Counted from the stretch's first letter, positions 26,713-36,720 are shown. The stretch: 64,000 nucleotides of DNA from Xanthobacteraceae bacterium (GCA_029239875.1 JARBUD010000013.1:1-64000); one strand, 5' to 3'. Notes: generated from the sequence alone by a model not told the origin. Translations and numbers: made by a program.

Positions 26713-27414
26713 TTACGCATCCTCCGCCTTCATCCCGTCCAGCGCGGCGCGGGCGTCGACATCGGCACGCTCGGCGATCTCGTGGATTTCCAGCGCCTCC
26801 AGTTCGTCGCGGGTGTCGATGTCGAGGAACGCCCCCTCGCCTTCCGCCAGCACCTCGGCGACCAGCTCGGGCTCGTCACTGATGAGCGCGCGCGCGCCGA
26901 CGTCGCCCTCGATCGCCATCAGCGCCGGAAACAGACGCCGCGCCCATCCGACGGGATTGCCGCGCCGTCCTTGCGCCACCGGCACGGCGATGAGCCGGCC
27001 AGCCGCCGGGTCGATGGCGGCGGCGAGCCGATCGATGAGCGCCGGCTCGACTTTCGGCATGTCGCCGAGGAGCACCACCGCCCGGTCGACCTCCTCCGGG
27101 ACTGCGGCGATGCCGGCCTTCAGCGAGGTGGAAAGACCCCCGGCGAAATCGGGATTGTCGACGAAGACAGCGTCGAGTCCGGCCAGCGCCGCGCGCACCT
27201 TCTCGCCCTCATGGCCGGTGACGACGATGACCGGCCGCGCCTGCGAGGCCAGCGCCGCGCTCACCGCCCGGCGCACCAGCGGCTCGCCGTTCAAAGGAGC
27301 GGTGAGCTTGTGGGCATGCGGCATGCGCGTGCCCTGCCCGGCGGCGAGCACCACGGCGGCGGCGCGGCCCGCCGGCGGCACATCACCCGGCTGTGGAGAG
27401 ATGGCGCTTTCCAT
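26713..27414 (-). CDS. MobA-like nucleotidyltransferase (molybdenum cofactor, MocA type)
   Basis: 233 residues of the NTP_transf_3 fold: AAAVVLAAGQGTRMPHAHKL (nucleotide loop, with the usual pyrophosphorylase Lys), VIVVTGHEGEKV, and the metal-binding LLGDMP. It most likely attaches CMP to molybdopterin for enzymes of the xanthine/CO dehydrogenase family, as MocA does. ATG 27414 is chosen; the track ORF begins inside the neighbouring gene. Last of a three-gene cassette after two XdhC-type genes. Confidence 0.87.
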   Translation of the reverse strand: MESAISPQPGDVPPAGRAAAVVLAAGQGTRMPHAHKLTAPLNGEPLVRRAVSAALASQARPVIVVTGHEGEKVRAALAGLDAVFVDNPDFAGGLSTSLKAGIAAVPEEVDRAVVLLGDMPKVEPALIDRLAAAIDPAAGRLIAVPVAQGRRGNPVGWARRLFPALMAIEGDVGARALISDEPELVAEVLAEGEGAFLDIDTRDELEALEIHEIAERADVDARAALDGMKAEDA

Positions 27415-27425
27415 CTTGCCCGGTC

Positions 27426-28127
27426 CTACGCAGCGCGTTCGCGCGCGGCCGGCCGGCGGCGCAGCTCGGCGATCACCTCGGCGAGGATGGAGACGGCGAT
27501 CTCGGCCGGGCTCGCCGCGCCGATGTCGAGGCCGATCGGCGCGTGGATGGTGGCAAGCGCCTCGCGTGAGAGCCCTCCCGCCACCAGCCGTTCCAGCCTT
27601 GCGCCATGCGTCTTTCGCGAGCCGAGCGCGCCGACATAGAAGCAGCCCGCCGCCAGCGCCGCCGCCAGCGCCGGATCGTCGATCTTCGGATCGTGGGTCA
27701 GCGCCGCCATGGCGGTGAACGGGTCGAGCCCGATCTTCGGCAGCGCCACGTCCGGCCATTCGGCCCTGACGTCGACGTCCGGAAAACGCTCCGGCGTGGC
27801 GAAGGCGGTGCGGGGGTCGACGACGATCACGTCGAAGCCTGCACTGGTGGCCATCGGTGCCAGCGCCTGCGAGACATGCACCGCCCCGGTGATGACGAGG
27901 CGGGGCGCCGGCACCTCGACGGTGAGGAAGACCTTTTCATTGCCAGTCTCGACCAGCCGGCTGCGGCCCGTGCGCAGCGCCTCGCCGAGCGCCTCCGCCA
28001 GCGGGTCGGCGGCGACCTCGGCCGGCGTCACCAGCCGCTGCCGCCCGCTGCCGAGCTCGGTGACCAGGATAGCCGCGCGGCGGGCCCTGTGTTCGGCGTT
28101 CAGCGCTTCGAGGATAGCGAGCTGCAT
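27426..28127 (-). CDS. xdhC: XdhC family protein, C-terminal Rossmann part
   Basis: 233 residues matching the C-terminal (XdhC_C) NAD(P)-like Rossmann domain: LVITGAVHVSQALAPMATSAGFDVIVVDPR, LTHDPKIDDPAL and YVGALGSRKTHGARLERL. XdhC proteins bind molybdenum cofactor, help sulfurate it and insert it into xanthine or CO dehydrogenases. Start ATG 28127 lies in a TGATG overlap with the upstream half-gene. Together the two encode a split XdhC, which is common in Hyphomicrobiales. Confidence 0.9.
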   Translation of the reverse strand: MQLAILEALNAEHRARRAAILVTELGSGRQRLVTPAEVAADPLAEALGEALRTGRSRLVETGNEKVFLTVEVPAPRLVITGAVHVSQALAPMATSAGFDVIVVDPRTAFATPERFPDVDVRAEWPDVALPKIGLDPFTAMAALTHDPKIDDPALAAALAAGCFYVGALGSRKTHGARLERLVAGGLSREALATIHAPIGLDIGAASPAEIAVSILAEVIAELRRRPAARERAA

Positions 28128-28450
28128 CAGGCGACCTTCTCGACATAGACGGCGATGCGCCCGCCGCAGGAAAGGCCGACATTCCACGCGGTCTCGTCGG
28201 TGACACCAAATTCGAGCAGACGCGGCTGGCCATCGGCGATCACCTCGGAGGCCTCGGCCACGACGGCACCCTCAACGCAGCCGCCGGAGACCGAGCCGAG
28301 GAAGTTGCCTTCCCCATCTATGGCAAGGTGGCTGCCCACCGGGCGCGGGGCTGAGCCCCACGTCTCGACCACGGTGGCGACGGCGACGCCGCGGCCCTCG
28401 CGCCGCCAGCTCGCCGCGGCAGCCAACACATCTTCCTCGCGCGTGAACAA
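28127..28450 (-). CDS. XdhC/CoxI family protein, N-terminal part (split gene)
   Basis: 107 residues matching the XdhC/CoxI N-terminal domain (VAVATVVETWGSAPRPVGSHLAIDGEGNFLGSVSGGCVEGAVV). I place the start at TTG 28450 because GAGGAGG stands 6 nt upstream and the domain begins right there; the track's 154-residue form adds an unrelated basic N-terminus. First gene of the molybdenum-cofactor cassette, coupled to the C-terminal half. No molybdoenzyme gene is in the window, so the client is encoded elsewhere. Confidence 0.87.
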   Translation of the reverse strand: MFTREEDVLAAAASWRREGRGVAVATVVETWGSAPRPVGSHLAIDGEGNFLGSVSGGCVEGAVVAEASEVIADGQPRLLEFGVTDETAWNVGLSCGGRIAVYVEKVA

Positions 28451-28541
28451 TGGCGCCTCCTCGTCACATCGTCTGGAGCATGACCCACCATAGCGCAGCC
28501 CCGCCTTGCCCGCGCGGCGCGAACGTATCACAAAGCCGCGC

Positions 28542-29699
28542 ATGAACCGCCCGCTCCGCTCCACCGCGCCCCTCGCGGACATTCCGCGCACCCTGCGCCG
28601 CCTCGATGAACTCGTTGAGGCTAGCCTCGTTGCGCCCGATCCGCGCCTCGACGCGGTCGCTTCGCGCTATGCCGTCGCCGTCACGCCGACGCTTGCCGGC
28701 CTGATCGATCCAGCCGACCCGGCCGATCCGATTGCCCGGCAATTCGTGCCGGATGTGCGTGAAATTGAGACGCTGCCTCAGGAGCTTGAGGACCCGATCG
28801 GCGACGAAGCGCACAGCCCAGTGGCGGGGATCGTCCACCGCTATCCCGACCGCGTGCTGCTGAAGCTGGTCGGCGTCTGCGCCGTCTATTGCCGCTTCTG
28901 CTTCCGCCGCGAGATGGTCGGGCCGGGCGCCGAGACGAGCCTGTCGGAGGAGGCGCTGGAGGCGGCGCTGGCCTATGTCGAAGGCCATCCGGAGGTGTGG
29001 GAAGTCGTCGTCACCGGCGGCGATCCCTTTGTTGCCTCGCCGCGGCGGCTCGCCGAGCTGATGCGCCGACTCGCCACCATCGGCCATGTGAAAATCGTGC
29101 GTTTCCATACGCGTGTGCCGATTGCTTCACCTGAACGCATAACACCGGCGCTGGTCGATTCCCTCTGCGCAGCGGGCGTGACCACCTATGTCGCCATCCA
29201 CGCCAACCACGTTCGCGAGCTCGGTCCCGAGGCCCGCGCCGCGCTCGCCCGGCTGGCGGATTCGGGCATCGCGCTGGTGGGGCAGAGCGTGCTGCTGGCG
29301 GGGGTGAACGACGATGCGGACACGCTTGCCGCCCTGTTCCGCGGTCTCGTCGAGAACCGGGTAAAGCCCTATTATCTGCACCATCCCGACCTCGCGCCCG
29401 GCACCGCGCATTTCCGCCTGTCCCTCGAGCGCGGGCAGGAGCTGATGCGGGCTTTGCGCGGGCGCGTCTCCGGCCTCGCTTTGCCGACCTATGTGCTTGA
29501 TATTCCCGGAGGTTACGGCAAGGTGCCGGTCGGGCCCAGCTATCTGGAGCCGGCGCCGGAAGGCTGGCGGGTCACCGATTATTGCGGCGGCGTGCATGCC
29601 TATGGCGAGGCCGCCGCCGGCAATTCTGCTGGTGGCAAAAATGGTGACATTTCGCCCGCCACCGGTGGCAATTCGGCTGTCCCCGGTGACATGGGGTGA
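28542..29699 (+). CDS. Lysine 2,3-aminomutase-like radical SAM protein (KamA/EpmB family)
   Basis: 385 residues. The radical-SAM cluster motif CAVYCRFC (CX3CX2C) is followed by VTGGDPF and, later, HANHVREL and YYLHHPDLAPGTAHFR, the substrate region of lysine 2,3-aminomutases. The length fits the short EpmB-type that makes beta-lysine for modifying elongation factor P. Neither EF-P nor EpmA is in the window. The last ~25 residues (GNSAGGKNGDISPATGGNSA) are low-complexity and are encoded by a family-D word repeat, so they are probably a late addition. GTGA overlap with the next gene. Confidence 0.87.
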   Translation: MNRPLRSTAPLADIPRTLRRLDELVEASLVAPDPRLDAVASRYAVAVTPTLAGLIDPADPADPIARQFVPDVREIETLPQELEDPIGDEAHSPVAGIVHRYPDRVLLKLVGVCAVYCRFCFRREMVGPGAETSLSEEALEAALAYVEGHPEVWEVVVTGGDPFVASPRRLAELMRRLATIGHVKIVRFHTRVPIASPERITPALVDSLCAAGVTTYVAIHANHVRELGPEARAALARLADSGIALVGQSVLLAGVNDDADTLAALFRGLVENRVKPYYLHHPDLAPGTAHFRLSLERGQELMRALRGRVSGLALPTYVLDIPGGYGKVPVGPSYLEPAPEGWRVTDYCGGVHAYGEAAAGNSAGGKNGDISPATGGNSAVPGDMG

Positions 29700-29702
29700 C
29701 AT
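29631..29702. repeat. Family D word repeat, copy D2, inside the aminomutase 3' end
   Basis: GGTGRCA words (the reverse of WTGYCACC) start at 29631, 29643, 29664, 29685 and 29695, i.e. 12, 21, 21 and 10 bp apart. They span the gene's last codons, its stop and the start of the following gene. Copy D1 is at 8482-8590. Confidence 0.75.
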
Positions 29703-30883
29703 CGGCCTCGCGCATCGACGTCGTCGTCATCGGCGCCGGCGCGGCCGGGATGATGGGCGCCATCGAGGCCGGGCGGCGCGGGCGGCGCGTCGTCGTCATC
29801 GACCATGCGCGCGCGCCGGGCGAGAAGATCCGCATCTCCGGCGGCGGGCGCTGCAACTTCACCAACCGCGATGCCGGCCCGCGCAACTTCCTCACCGCCA
29901 ATCCGGGCTTCCCGATCTCGGCACTGAAGCGCTTCACCGCGCAGGACTTCATCCGCCGGATCGAGGCGCGGGGGATCGCGTACCACGAGAAGACGCTGGG
30001 CCAGCTCTTCTGCGACGGCTCCTCGCGGCAGGTCGTGGACATGCTCACCGACGGCTTGCGCGAGGCCGGCGCCGAGCTGCGCCTCGCCACGTCCGTCACC
30101 GGCATCGACAGGACGGCGGACGGATTCCAACTCAGGACCACGAACGGCGCCCTCGCCTGCTCCTCGCTGGTCATCGCCACCGGCGGCAAGTCGATCCCGA
30201 AGATGGGCGCCACCGGCTTCGGCTACGAGGTCGCCGAGCGCTTCGGGCTGAAGGTGCTGCCGACCCGCCCCGGCCTCGTGCCGCTGACGCTGGAGCCCGG
30301 CCTGCTGGCGCGGCTCGCCCCGCTCGCCGGCGTCTCGGTCGAGGCCCGCATACGGCACGGCAAGACCAGCTTCGACGAGGGCCTGCTCTTCACCCATCGC
30401 GGCCTGTCGGGACCGGCGATCCTGCAGATCTCCTCCTATTGGCGCGAGGGCGAGGAGATCGAGATCGCCATGGCGCGGGGCACCGACGTCTTCGCCCAGC
30501 TGCGCGCGGCCCGCGCCGCCAATGGCCGGCAGGCGCCGAGCACATTGCTCGCCGGCATCCTGCCGAAGCGGCTGGCGCAGGCCATCGCCGAGCAGGAGGC
30601 CGATGGGAGGAACCTCGCGGACCTCTCCGACAAGGCGCTGCGGCGCATCGAGGCGGCGGTGAATGGCTGGCGGATCAAGCCTGTGGGGTCCGAGGGCTAC
30701 CGCACGGCGGAAGTCACGCTCGGCGGCGTCGACACGACCGGGCTCGATTCGCGCAGCATGCAGGCGCGCGACGTGCCCGGTCTCTATTTCATCGGCGAGG
30801 TCGTCGACGTCACCGGCTGGCTCGGCGGCTACAACTTCCAGTGGGCCTGGTCGTCCGGCTGGGCCGCGGGACAGGCGGTCTGA
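29696..30883 (+). CDS. NAD(P)/FAD-dependent oxidoreductase, BaiN/HI0933 family
   Basis: 395 residues. The dinucleotide-binding motif is VVVIGAGAAGMMGAIEAGRRG, then the family mark GEKIRISGGGRCNFTN. The middle domain holds LLFTHRGLSGPAILQISSYW and the C-terminal FAD contact is GLYFIGEVVDVTGWLGGYNFQWAWSSGWAAGQ. The cellular substrate of most members (YhiN-like) is unknown. GTG start in a 4-base GTGA overlap with the KamA-like gene, so the two are translationally coupled. Confidence 0.92.
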   Translation: MTSASRIDVVVIGAGAAGMMGAIEAGRRGRRVVVIDHARAPGEKIRISGGGRCNFTNRDAGPRNFLTANPGFPISALKRFTAQDFIRRIEARGIAYHEKTLGQLFCDGSSRQVVDMLTDGLREAGAELRLATSVTGIDRTADGFQLRTTNGALACSSLVIATGGKSIPKMGATGFGYEVAERFGLKVLPTRPGLVPLTLEPGLLARLAPLAGVSVEARIRHGKTSFDEGLLFTHRGLSGPAILQISSYWREGEEIEIAMARGTDVFAQLRAARAANGRQAPSTLLAGILPKRLAQAIAEQEADGRNLADLSDKALRRIEAAVNGWRIKPVGSEGYRTAEVTLGGVDTTGLDSRSMQARDVPGLYFIGEVVDVTGWLGGYNFQWAWSSGWAAGQAV

Positions 30884-31022
30884 TCGCGGGACATCGCTTC
30901 GTCCCTCCGGGCCAGGCCGCGCACCGGCGGAAAGTCTGGGTCCCCGGGTCAAGCCCGGGGATGAGGGCGATCCGGGTGGGGACAGGTGGCGTGACCGTGG
31001 CTGGCCTGAAACCTTGAGGAAC

Positions 31023-31129
31023 CTCATCCTGAGGTGCCCGGCCAGCGGCCGGGCCTCGAAGGATGTTCGTCCGGGCGCTGTAACGGCCATCCTTCGAGGC
31101 TCGGCTTCGCCGAGCACCTCAGGATGAGG
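31023..31129. repeat. Family A paired palindromic repeat, copy A3
   Basis: Modules at about 31023-31065 and 31087-31129, inverted to each other, with inner stems CCCGGCCAGCGGCCGGG and CTCGGCTTCGCCGAG. Confidence 0.85.
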
Positions 31130-31151
31130 GCGCATTGCGTGTCAGGGCACA

Positions 31152-31216
31152 GGGATGACGGCTGAAGGCCGATCCGGGATGACGGCTGAGGCCGATCCGG
31201 GATGACGGCTGAATCT
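31152..31216. repeat. Family C tandem triplet, copy C3
   Basis: GGGATGACGGCTGA followed by AGGCCGATCC starts at 31152, 31176 and 31199, giving a 23-24 bp tandem with small length differences. The words match the arms of the dispersed C elements at 21.6 and 58.8 kb. Confidence 0.85.
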
Positions 31217-31229
31217 CCCGCGGAACGCC

Positions 31230-31748
31230 CTACACCACCTTGTAGCCCCGCCCGACATAGGCGAGCTTCTCGCGGTCGGGGCCGAGCGTGACCGCCTCGA
31301 CGCGGCCGACCAGCACGTCATGGGTGGCGATGGTGCGGCTCTCGATCAGCGCGCATTCGAAGACGGCGACGGCGCCCTCCAGGCAGGGCAGGCCCAGAGT
31401 GCCCTCCCGCCAGTGCCCGACCGAGAAGCGCTGCTCGCCGGCGAGCGACAGCCGGCCGCCGAAGCTTTCCGCCACCGCCTGCTGCTCGCCGCTGAGCATG
31501 TTCACCGCGAAGCTGCCGGACTGGCGGAAGGCATTGGCGGAACGGATGCGGCGGTTGAGGCACACGAGCAAGGTCGGCGGGCTGTCCGACACCGAGGCGA
31601 CCGCCGTGGCGGTGAAGCCGGCGCGTCCGGCCGGTCCCTGCGTCGTCACCACGTGTACCGCCGCGACGAGGCGGCTCATCGCCTCGCGATAGAGGCCCGG
31701 CTCGACCAGCCGCTCCGCCCCGTGCGCCCTCACTTCGTCCAAGATCAC
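31230..31748 (-). CDS. Flavin reductase family protein (RutF/HpaC-like)
   Basis: About 172 residues. The FMN-binding split-barrel pattern is clear: VHVVTTQGPAGRAGFTATAVASVSDSPPTLLVCLNR, then FAVNMLSGEQQAVAESFGG, and ALIESRTIATHDVLVGRVEAV. It supplies reduced flavin to a two-component monooxygenase, but none is adjacent. I start it at GTG 31748, in frame and near the domain edge; the track start adds 62 unlikely residues. Divergent from the liv operon across a promoter-rich gap. Confidence 0.87.
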   Translation of the reverse strand: MILDEVRAHGAERLVEPGLYREAMSRLVAAVHVVTTQGPAGRAGFTATAVASVSDSPPTLLVCLNRRIRSANAFRQSGSFAVNMLSGEQQAVAESFGGRLSLAGEQRFSVGHWREGTLGLPCLEGAVAVFECALIESRTIATHDVLVGRVEAVTLGPDREKLAYVGRGYKVV

Positions 31749-32134
31749 CTCGCCGTCCTGCCACGCCGGCGCGCCTCTCCGGACGGGACGCGCGGGCTCT
31801 TGTGCATAACTCCCTCCGGCGGAATTTGGAAACGGCACCCCGCCGACATGCCGAATGGCCGGACTGTGACGAAAAGGTGAACCCGGACGCGGGGCGCGTT
31901 GCATGCACCCAACGGATAAACGTTTGACGTGCAAGGGATTTCGGCATTTTGGTATTTAAATACCGTAGTATCACGTCTTTCGATCGATTGCATTTCGTCT
32001 TTCGATCGAATTGTATCGGAGCGCGGACAACGCTAAGAGTCAGAGACGCACAGCTTGCGGGCACGAACAGAATATATGCAAAAGCCCGGCGCGCGCGTCT
32101 TCCGCATAACGGCTGAGGGGAGCCGGACGACACT
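31749..32134. promoter_or_regulatory. Divergent control region, flavin reductase / liv operon
   Basis: 386 bp with no gene and clearly more A+T than its surroundings. It contains the perfect 14-bp palindrome GGTATTTAAATACC (31951-31964) and a direct repeat CGTCTTTCGATCGA at 31974 and 31996 (22 bp apart). TTGCAT (31988) and TGTATC (32012) with an 18-bp gap could be the liv promoter. These are operator candidates. Confidence 0.55.
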
Positions 32135-33052
32135 ATGGAAATTTTTGTTCAGCAGCTCATCAATGGGCTGACGCTCGGCTCGATCTATGGGCTGATCGCC
32201 ATCGGCTACACCATGGTCTTCGGCATCATCGGCATGGTGAACTTCGCCCATGGCGACGTCTTCATGGTCGCCACCTTCATCTCGCTGATCTGCTTCCTGC
32301 TGCTCACCACGGTGCTGGGGCTGACCTCGATCTTCGTGGCGCTGTTCATCGTACTGATCGCGGCGATGTTCTTCACCTCGCTGCTGAGCTGGGCGATCGA
32401 GCGGGTGGCCTACCGGCCTCTGCGCGGCTCCTTCCGCCTCGCGCCGATGATCTCGGCGATCGGCATGTCGATCCTCCTCGCCAATTTCGTCCAGGTCTCC
32501 CAGGGCCCGCGCAACAAGCCGGTGCCGCCCATGATCACCGACGTGATCGTGCTGATGGACTCGGGCAGCTATCAGGTCACGCTGGCCTGGAAGCAGGTGA
32601 TCATCATGGTGATCACCTCGCTGCTGCTGGCCGGCTTCTGGTATCTGGTGCAGAAGACTTCGCTCGGCCGGGCGCAGCGCGCCTGCGAGCAGGACCGCAA
32701 GATGGCGGCGCTGCTCGGCATCAATGTCGACCACACCATCTCGCTGACCTTCGTCATCGGCGCGGCGCTCGCCGCCGTCGCCGGCGTCATGTACCTCATG
32801 TATTACGGCGTCGCGAACTTCGCCGACGGCTTCGTGCCGGGCGTCAAGGCGTTCACCGCGGCGGTGCTGGGCGGCATCGGCTCGCTGCCGGGCGCGGTGC
32901 TCGGAGGCCTGCTGATCGGCCTGATCGAGACCTTCTGGTCGGCTTATTTCTCCATCGAATACAAGGATGTGGCGGCGTTCTCCATCCTCGCCATCACGCT
33001 CATCTTCATGCCGCAGGGCCTGCTCGGCCGGCCCGAGGTCGAGAAGGTCTGA
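32135..33052 (+). CDS. livH: Branched-chain amino acid ABC transporter permease LivH
   Basis: 305 residues, about eight membrane helices. N-terminal [38 protein letters not shown] is the LivH signature. The EAA-like loop [22 protein letters not shown] contacts the ATPases, and [22 protein letters not shown]-type sequence closes the domain. First gene of livHMGF-DUF6867-livK. A divergent control region with two candidate operators lies upstream. Confidence 0.97.
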   Translation: MEIFVQQLINGLTLGSIYGLIAIGYTMVFGIIGMVNFAHGDVFMVATFISLICFLLLTTVLGLTSIFVALFIVLIAAMFFTSLLSWAIERVAYRPLRGSFRLAPMISAIGMSILLANFVQVSQGPRNKPVPPMITDVIVLMDSGSYQVTLAWKQVIIMVITSLLLAGFWYLVQKTSLGRAQRACEQDRKMAALLGINVDHTISLTFVIGAALAAVAGVMYLMYYGVANFADGFVPGVKAFTAAVLGGIGSLPGAVLGGLLIGLIETFWSAYFSIEYKDVAAFSILAITLIFMPQGLLGRPEVEKV

Positions 33053-33063
33053 GGTCGCGCGTC

Positions 33064-34520
<1,457 letters not shown>

Positions 34521-34521
<1 letters not shown>

Positions 34522-35471
34522 TGGCGACCTCACCCGAAAAATGGGACGTCGATCCCATCCTGTCGGTCGAGCACCTGTTCATGCGCTTCGGCGGCCTGAT
34601 CGCGGTGAACGACCTCTCCTTCAAGGTCGGGCGCGGCGACATCACCGCGCTGATCGGCCCGAACGGCGCCGGCAAGACCACGGTGTTCAACTGCATCACC
34701 GGCTTCTACAAGCCGAGCGAGGGCCGCCTCGTGCTGGCGCATGGCCGCGCGCCGACGGATGACGAGGTCGTCGAGGTCACCCGCATCGGCGAGCGCTCGC
34801 TCGCCGTCGAGGGCGCCGGCGTGTTCCTGCTGGAGCGCCTGCCGGACTATCGCGTCTCCGGCGAGGCCAAGGTCGCGCGCACCTTCCAGAACATCCGCCT
34901 GTTCACCGGCATGACCGTGCTGGAGAACCTGATGGTCGCCCAGCACAATGCGCTGATGGCCGCCTCCGGCTTCTCCATCAAGGGCCTGCTCGGCCTGCCC
35001 GGCTGGACGAGCGCCCAGCGCGCCGCTACCGAGAAGGCCAAGTACTGGCTCGACAAGGTCAACCTCACCGACCGCGCCGACGATCCCGCCGGCGACCTGC
35101 CCTACGGAGCGCAGCGCCGCCTGGAGATCGCCCGCGCCATGTGCTCGGAGCCGATCCTGCTCTGCCTCGACGAGCCGGCCGCCGGCCTCAACCCGCGCGA
35201 GAGCCTGGAGCTGAACGCGCTGCTGCGCTCCATCCGCGCCGAGCACGGCACCTCGATCCTCTTGATCGAGCACGACATGAGCGTCGTGATGGAGATCTCC
35301 GACCACGTCGTCGTGCTCGACTACGGCACCAAGATCGCCGACGGCACGCCCGCGGCGGTGAAGAACGACCCGCGCGTCATCGCCGCCTATCTCGGCGTCG
35401 ACGAGGAGGCGGTGGAGAAGGTCGAGGCCGAGATCCACCAGATCGAAACCCAGGCGGGAGCAAGCTCGTGA
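34521..35471 (+). CDS. livG: Branched-chain amino acid ABC transporter ATPase LivG
   Basis: 316 residues. Walker A GPNGAGKTT, Q-loop RTFQNIRLF, a signature region reading PYGAQRRLEIARAM (the usual LSGGQ replaced by LPYGAQ, normal for LivG), Walker B LLCLDEPAAGLNP, and switch His IEHDMSVVM. Relative to E. coli LivG it has an insertion of about 20-25 residues before the Q-loop (LLERLPDYRVSGEAKVARTFQ), common in Hyphomicrobiales. The track ORF begins far upstream in livM; the TGATG start is correct. Confidence 0.97.
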
Positions 35472-36244
35472 GCGATACCCTCACCGCCCCCGCCCCGGCT
35501 GCGGCGGTCCCTACCCGCACCGACGCGCCCATGCTGTCGGTGCGCGGGGTCAAGACCTTCTACGGCAACATCATGGCGCTGAAGGGCGTCGACGTGGACG
35601 TCTACAAGGGCGAGATCGTCACCCTCATCGGCTCCAACGGCGCCGGCAAGTCGACGCTGATGATGACCATCTTCGGCCAGCCGCGCGCCCGCGAGGGCTC
35701 GATCGTCTATGAGGGCCGCGACATCACGCAGGTGCCGACCCACGAGATCGCGCAATTGAAGATCGCCCAGTCGCCGGAAGGCCGGCGCATCTTCCCGCGC
35801 ATGACCGTGTTCGAGAACCTGCAGATGGGCGCCTCCGTTGACGGCTTCGCCCATTTCGACGAGGACCTGCTCAAGGTCTTCACCCTGTTCCCGCGGCTGA
35901 AGGAGCGCATCAACCAGCGCGGTGGCACGCTGTCGGGCGGCGAGCAGCAGATGCTCGCCATCGGCCGCGCGCTGATGAGCCGGCCGCGCCTGCTTATGCT
36001 CGACGAGCCCTCGCTCGGCCTGGCCCCGCTCATCGTGCGGCAGATCTTCGACGCCATCCGCGAGCTCAACCGCTCGGAAGGGCTCACCGTCTTCCTCGTC
36101 GAGCAGAACGCCTTCCACGCGCTCAAGCTCGCCCATCGCGGCTATGTGCTGGTCAACGGCCTCGTCACCCTGTCCGGCGAGGGCAAGGAACTCTTGGAGC
36201 GTCCCGAGGTGCGGGCCGCCTATCTCGAGGGAGGGGCGCACTGA
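35468..36244 (+). CDS. livF: Branched-chain amino acid ABC transporter ATPase LivF
   Basis: 258 residues. Walker A GSNGAGKST, Q-loop AQSPEGRRIFPRMTVFENLQ, signature LSGGEQQ, Walker B LLMLDEPSLGLAP, and VEQNAFHALKLAHRGYVL at the switch. Starts with GTG inside a GTGA overlap with livG and ends in a TGATG overlap with the next gene, so the three genes are translated in series. An Ala/Pro-rich leader of about 20 residues precedes the domain. Confidence 0.97.
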   Translation: MSDTLTAPAPAAAVPTRTDAPMLSVRGVKTFYGNIMALKGVDVDVYKGEIVTLIGSNGAGKSTLMMTIFGQPRAREGSIVYEGRDITQVPTHEIAQLKIAQSPEGRRIFPRMTVFENLQMGASVDGFAHFDEDLLKVFTLFPRLKERINQRGGTLSGGEQQMLAIGRALMSRPRLLMLDEPSLGLAPLIVRQIFDAIRELNRSEGLTVFLVEQNAFHALKLAHRGYVLVNGLVTLSGEGKELLERPEVRAAYLEGGAH

Positions 36245-36720
36245 TGGCCACCCGCACCGGAACCCTCATCGCCCATGGCGCACCGACGAGCCTCGCCGTG
36301 CTGGTGCCGGGCCTCGCCGTGCTGCTCACGGTCCTCGCCTTCCTGTTCCTGCCCTGGGCGGTGGTCGAGGTCTCGCGCGGCGACTTCCTGCTCGTCACCG
36401 TCTTCCTCGGCGGCGGCGCGGCCTGGCTCACCGGGCGCTCCATCGCCGGCACCTGGCGCAGCTACCGGCAGGCGGTGATCTACGCCGCGCTGCTCGGCTG
36501 CGTAGTGCGCTTCTTCCACTACGCGCTGTTCGAGGGGACGCTGCTGTCGTGGCACTATTTCCTCACCGACACGGCGTTCCTGCTGGCGGTCACGACGCTC
36601 GGCTTCCGCGCCGAGCGCGCCAGGCAGATGGGTACGCGCTACGGCTGGCTCTATCGGCAGGCCGGTCCGTTCGGCTGGACCGAAGGCGTCCCATCGGCGA
36701 CCCACGGAGATACCGCGTGA
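36244..36720 (+). CDS. DUF6867-type small membrane protein of the liv operon
   Basis: 158 residues with four or so membrane helices. The centre and C-terminus (FLLVTVFLGGGAAWLTGRSIAGTWR, YAALLGCVVRFFHYALFEGTLLSWHYFLTDTAFLL, YGWLYRQAGPFGW) match a small conserved protein found at this place in many Hyphomicrobiales liv operons. The role is unknown; position suggests an accessory or assembly part of the Liv permease. An extra hydrophobic N-terminus (about residues 1-40) may be peculiar to this lineage. Coupled to livF by TGATG. Confidence 0.82.
   Translation: MATRTGTLIAHGAPTSLAVLVPGLAVLLTVLAFLFLPWAVVEVSRGDFLLVTVFLGGGAAWLTGRSIAGTWRSYRQAVIYAALLGCVVRFFHYALFEGTLLSWHYFLTDTAFLLAVTTLGFRAERARQMGTRYGWLYRQAGPFGWTEGVPSATHGDTA

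Larger units (their letters stand above)
30884..31229. repeat. Repeat-filled intergenic gap (families A, B and C together)
   Basis: 346 bp with no gene. It holds a B-type half element (about 30905-30967, the reverse complement of the left half of B2 including its spacer), then a full A element (A3), then a threefold C-type tandem. All three repeat families of the window lie side by side here. Confidence 0.8.
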
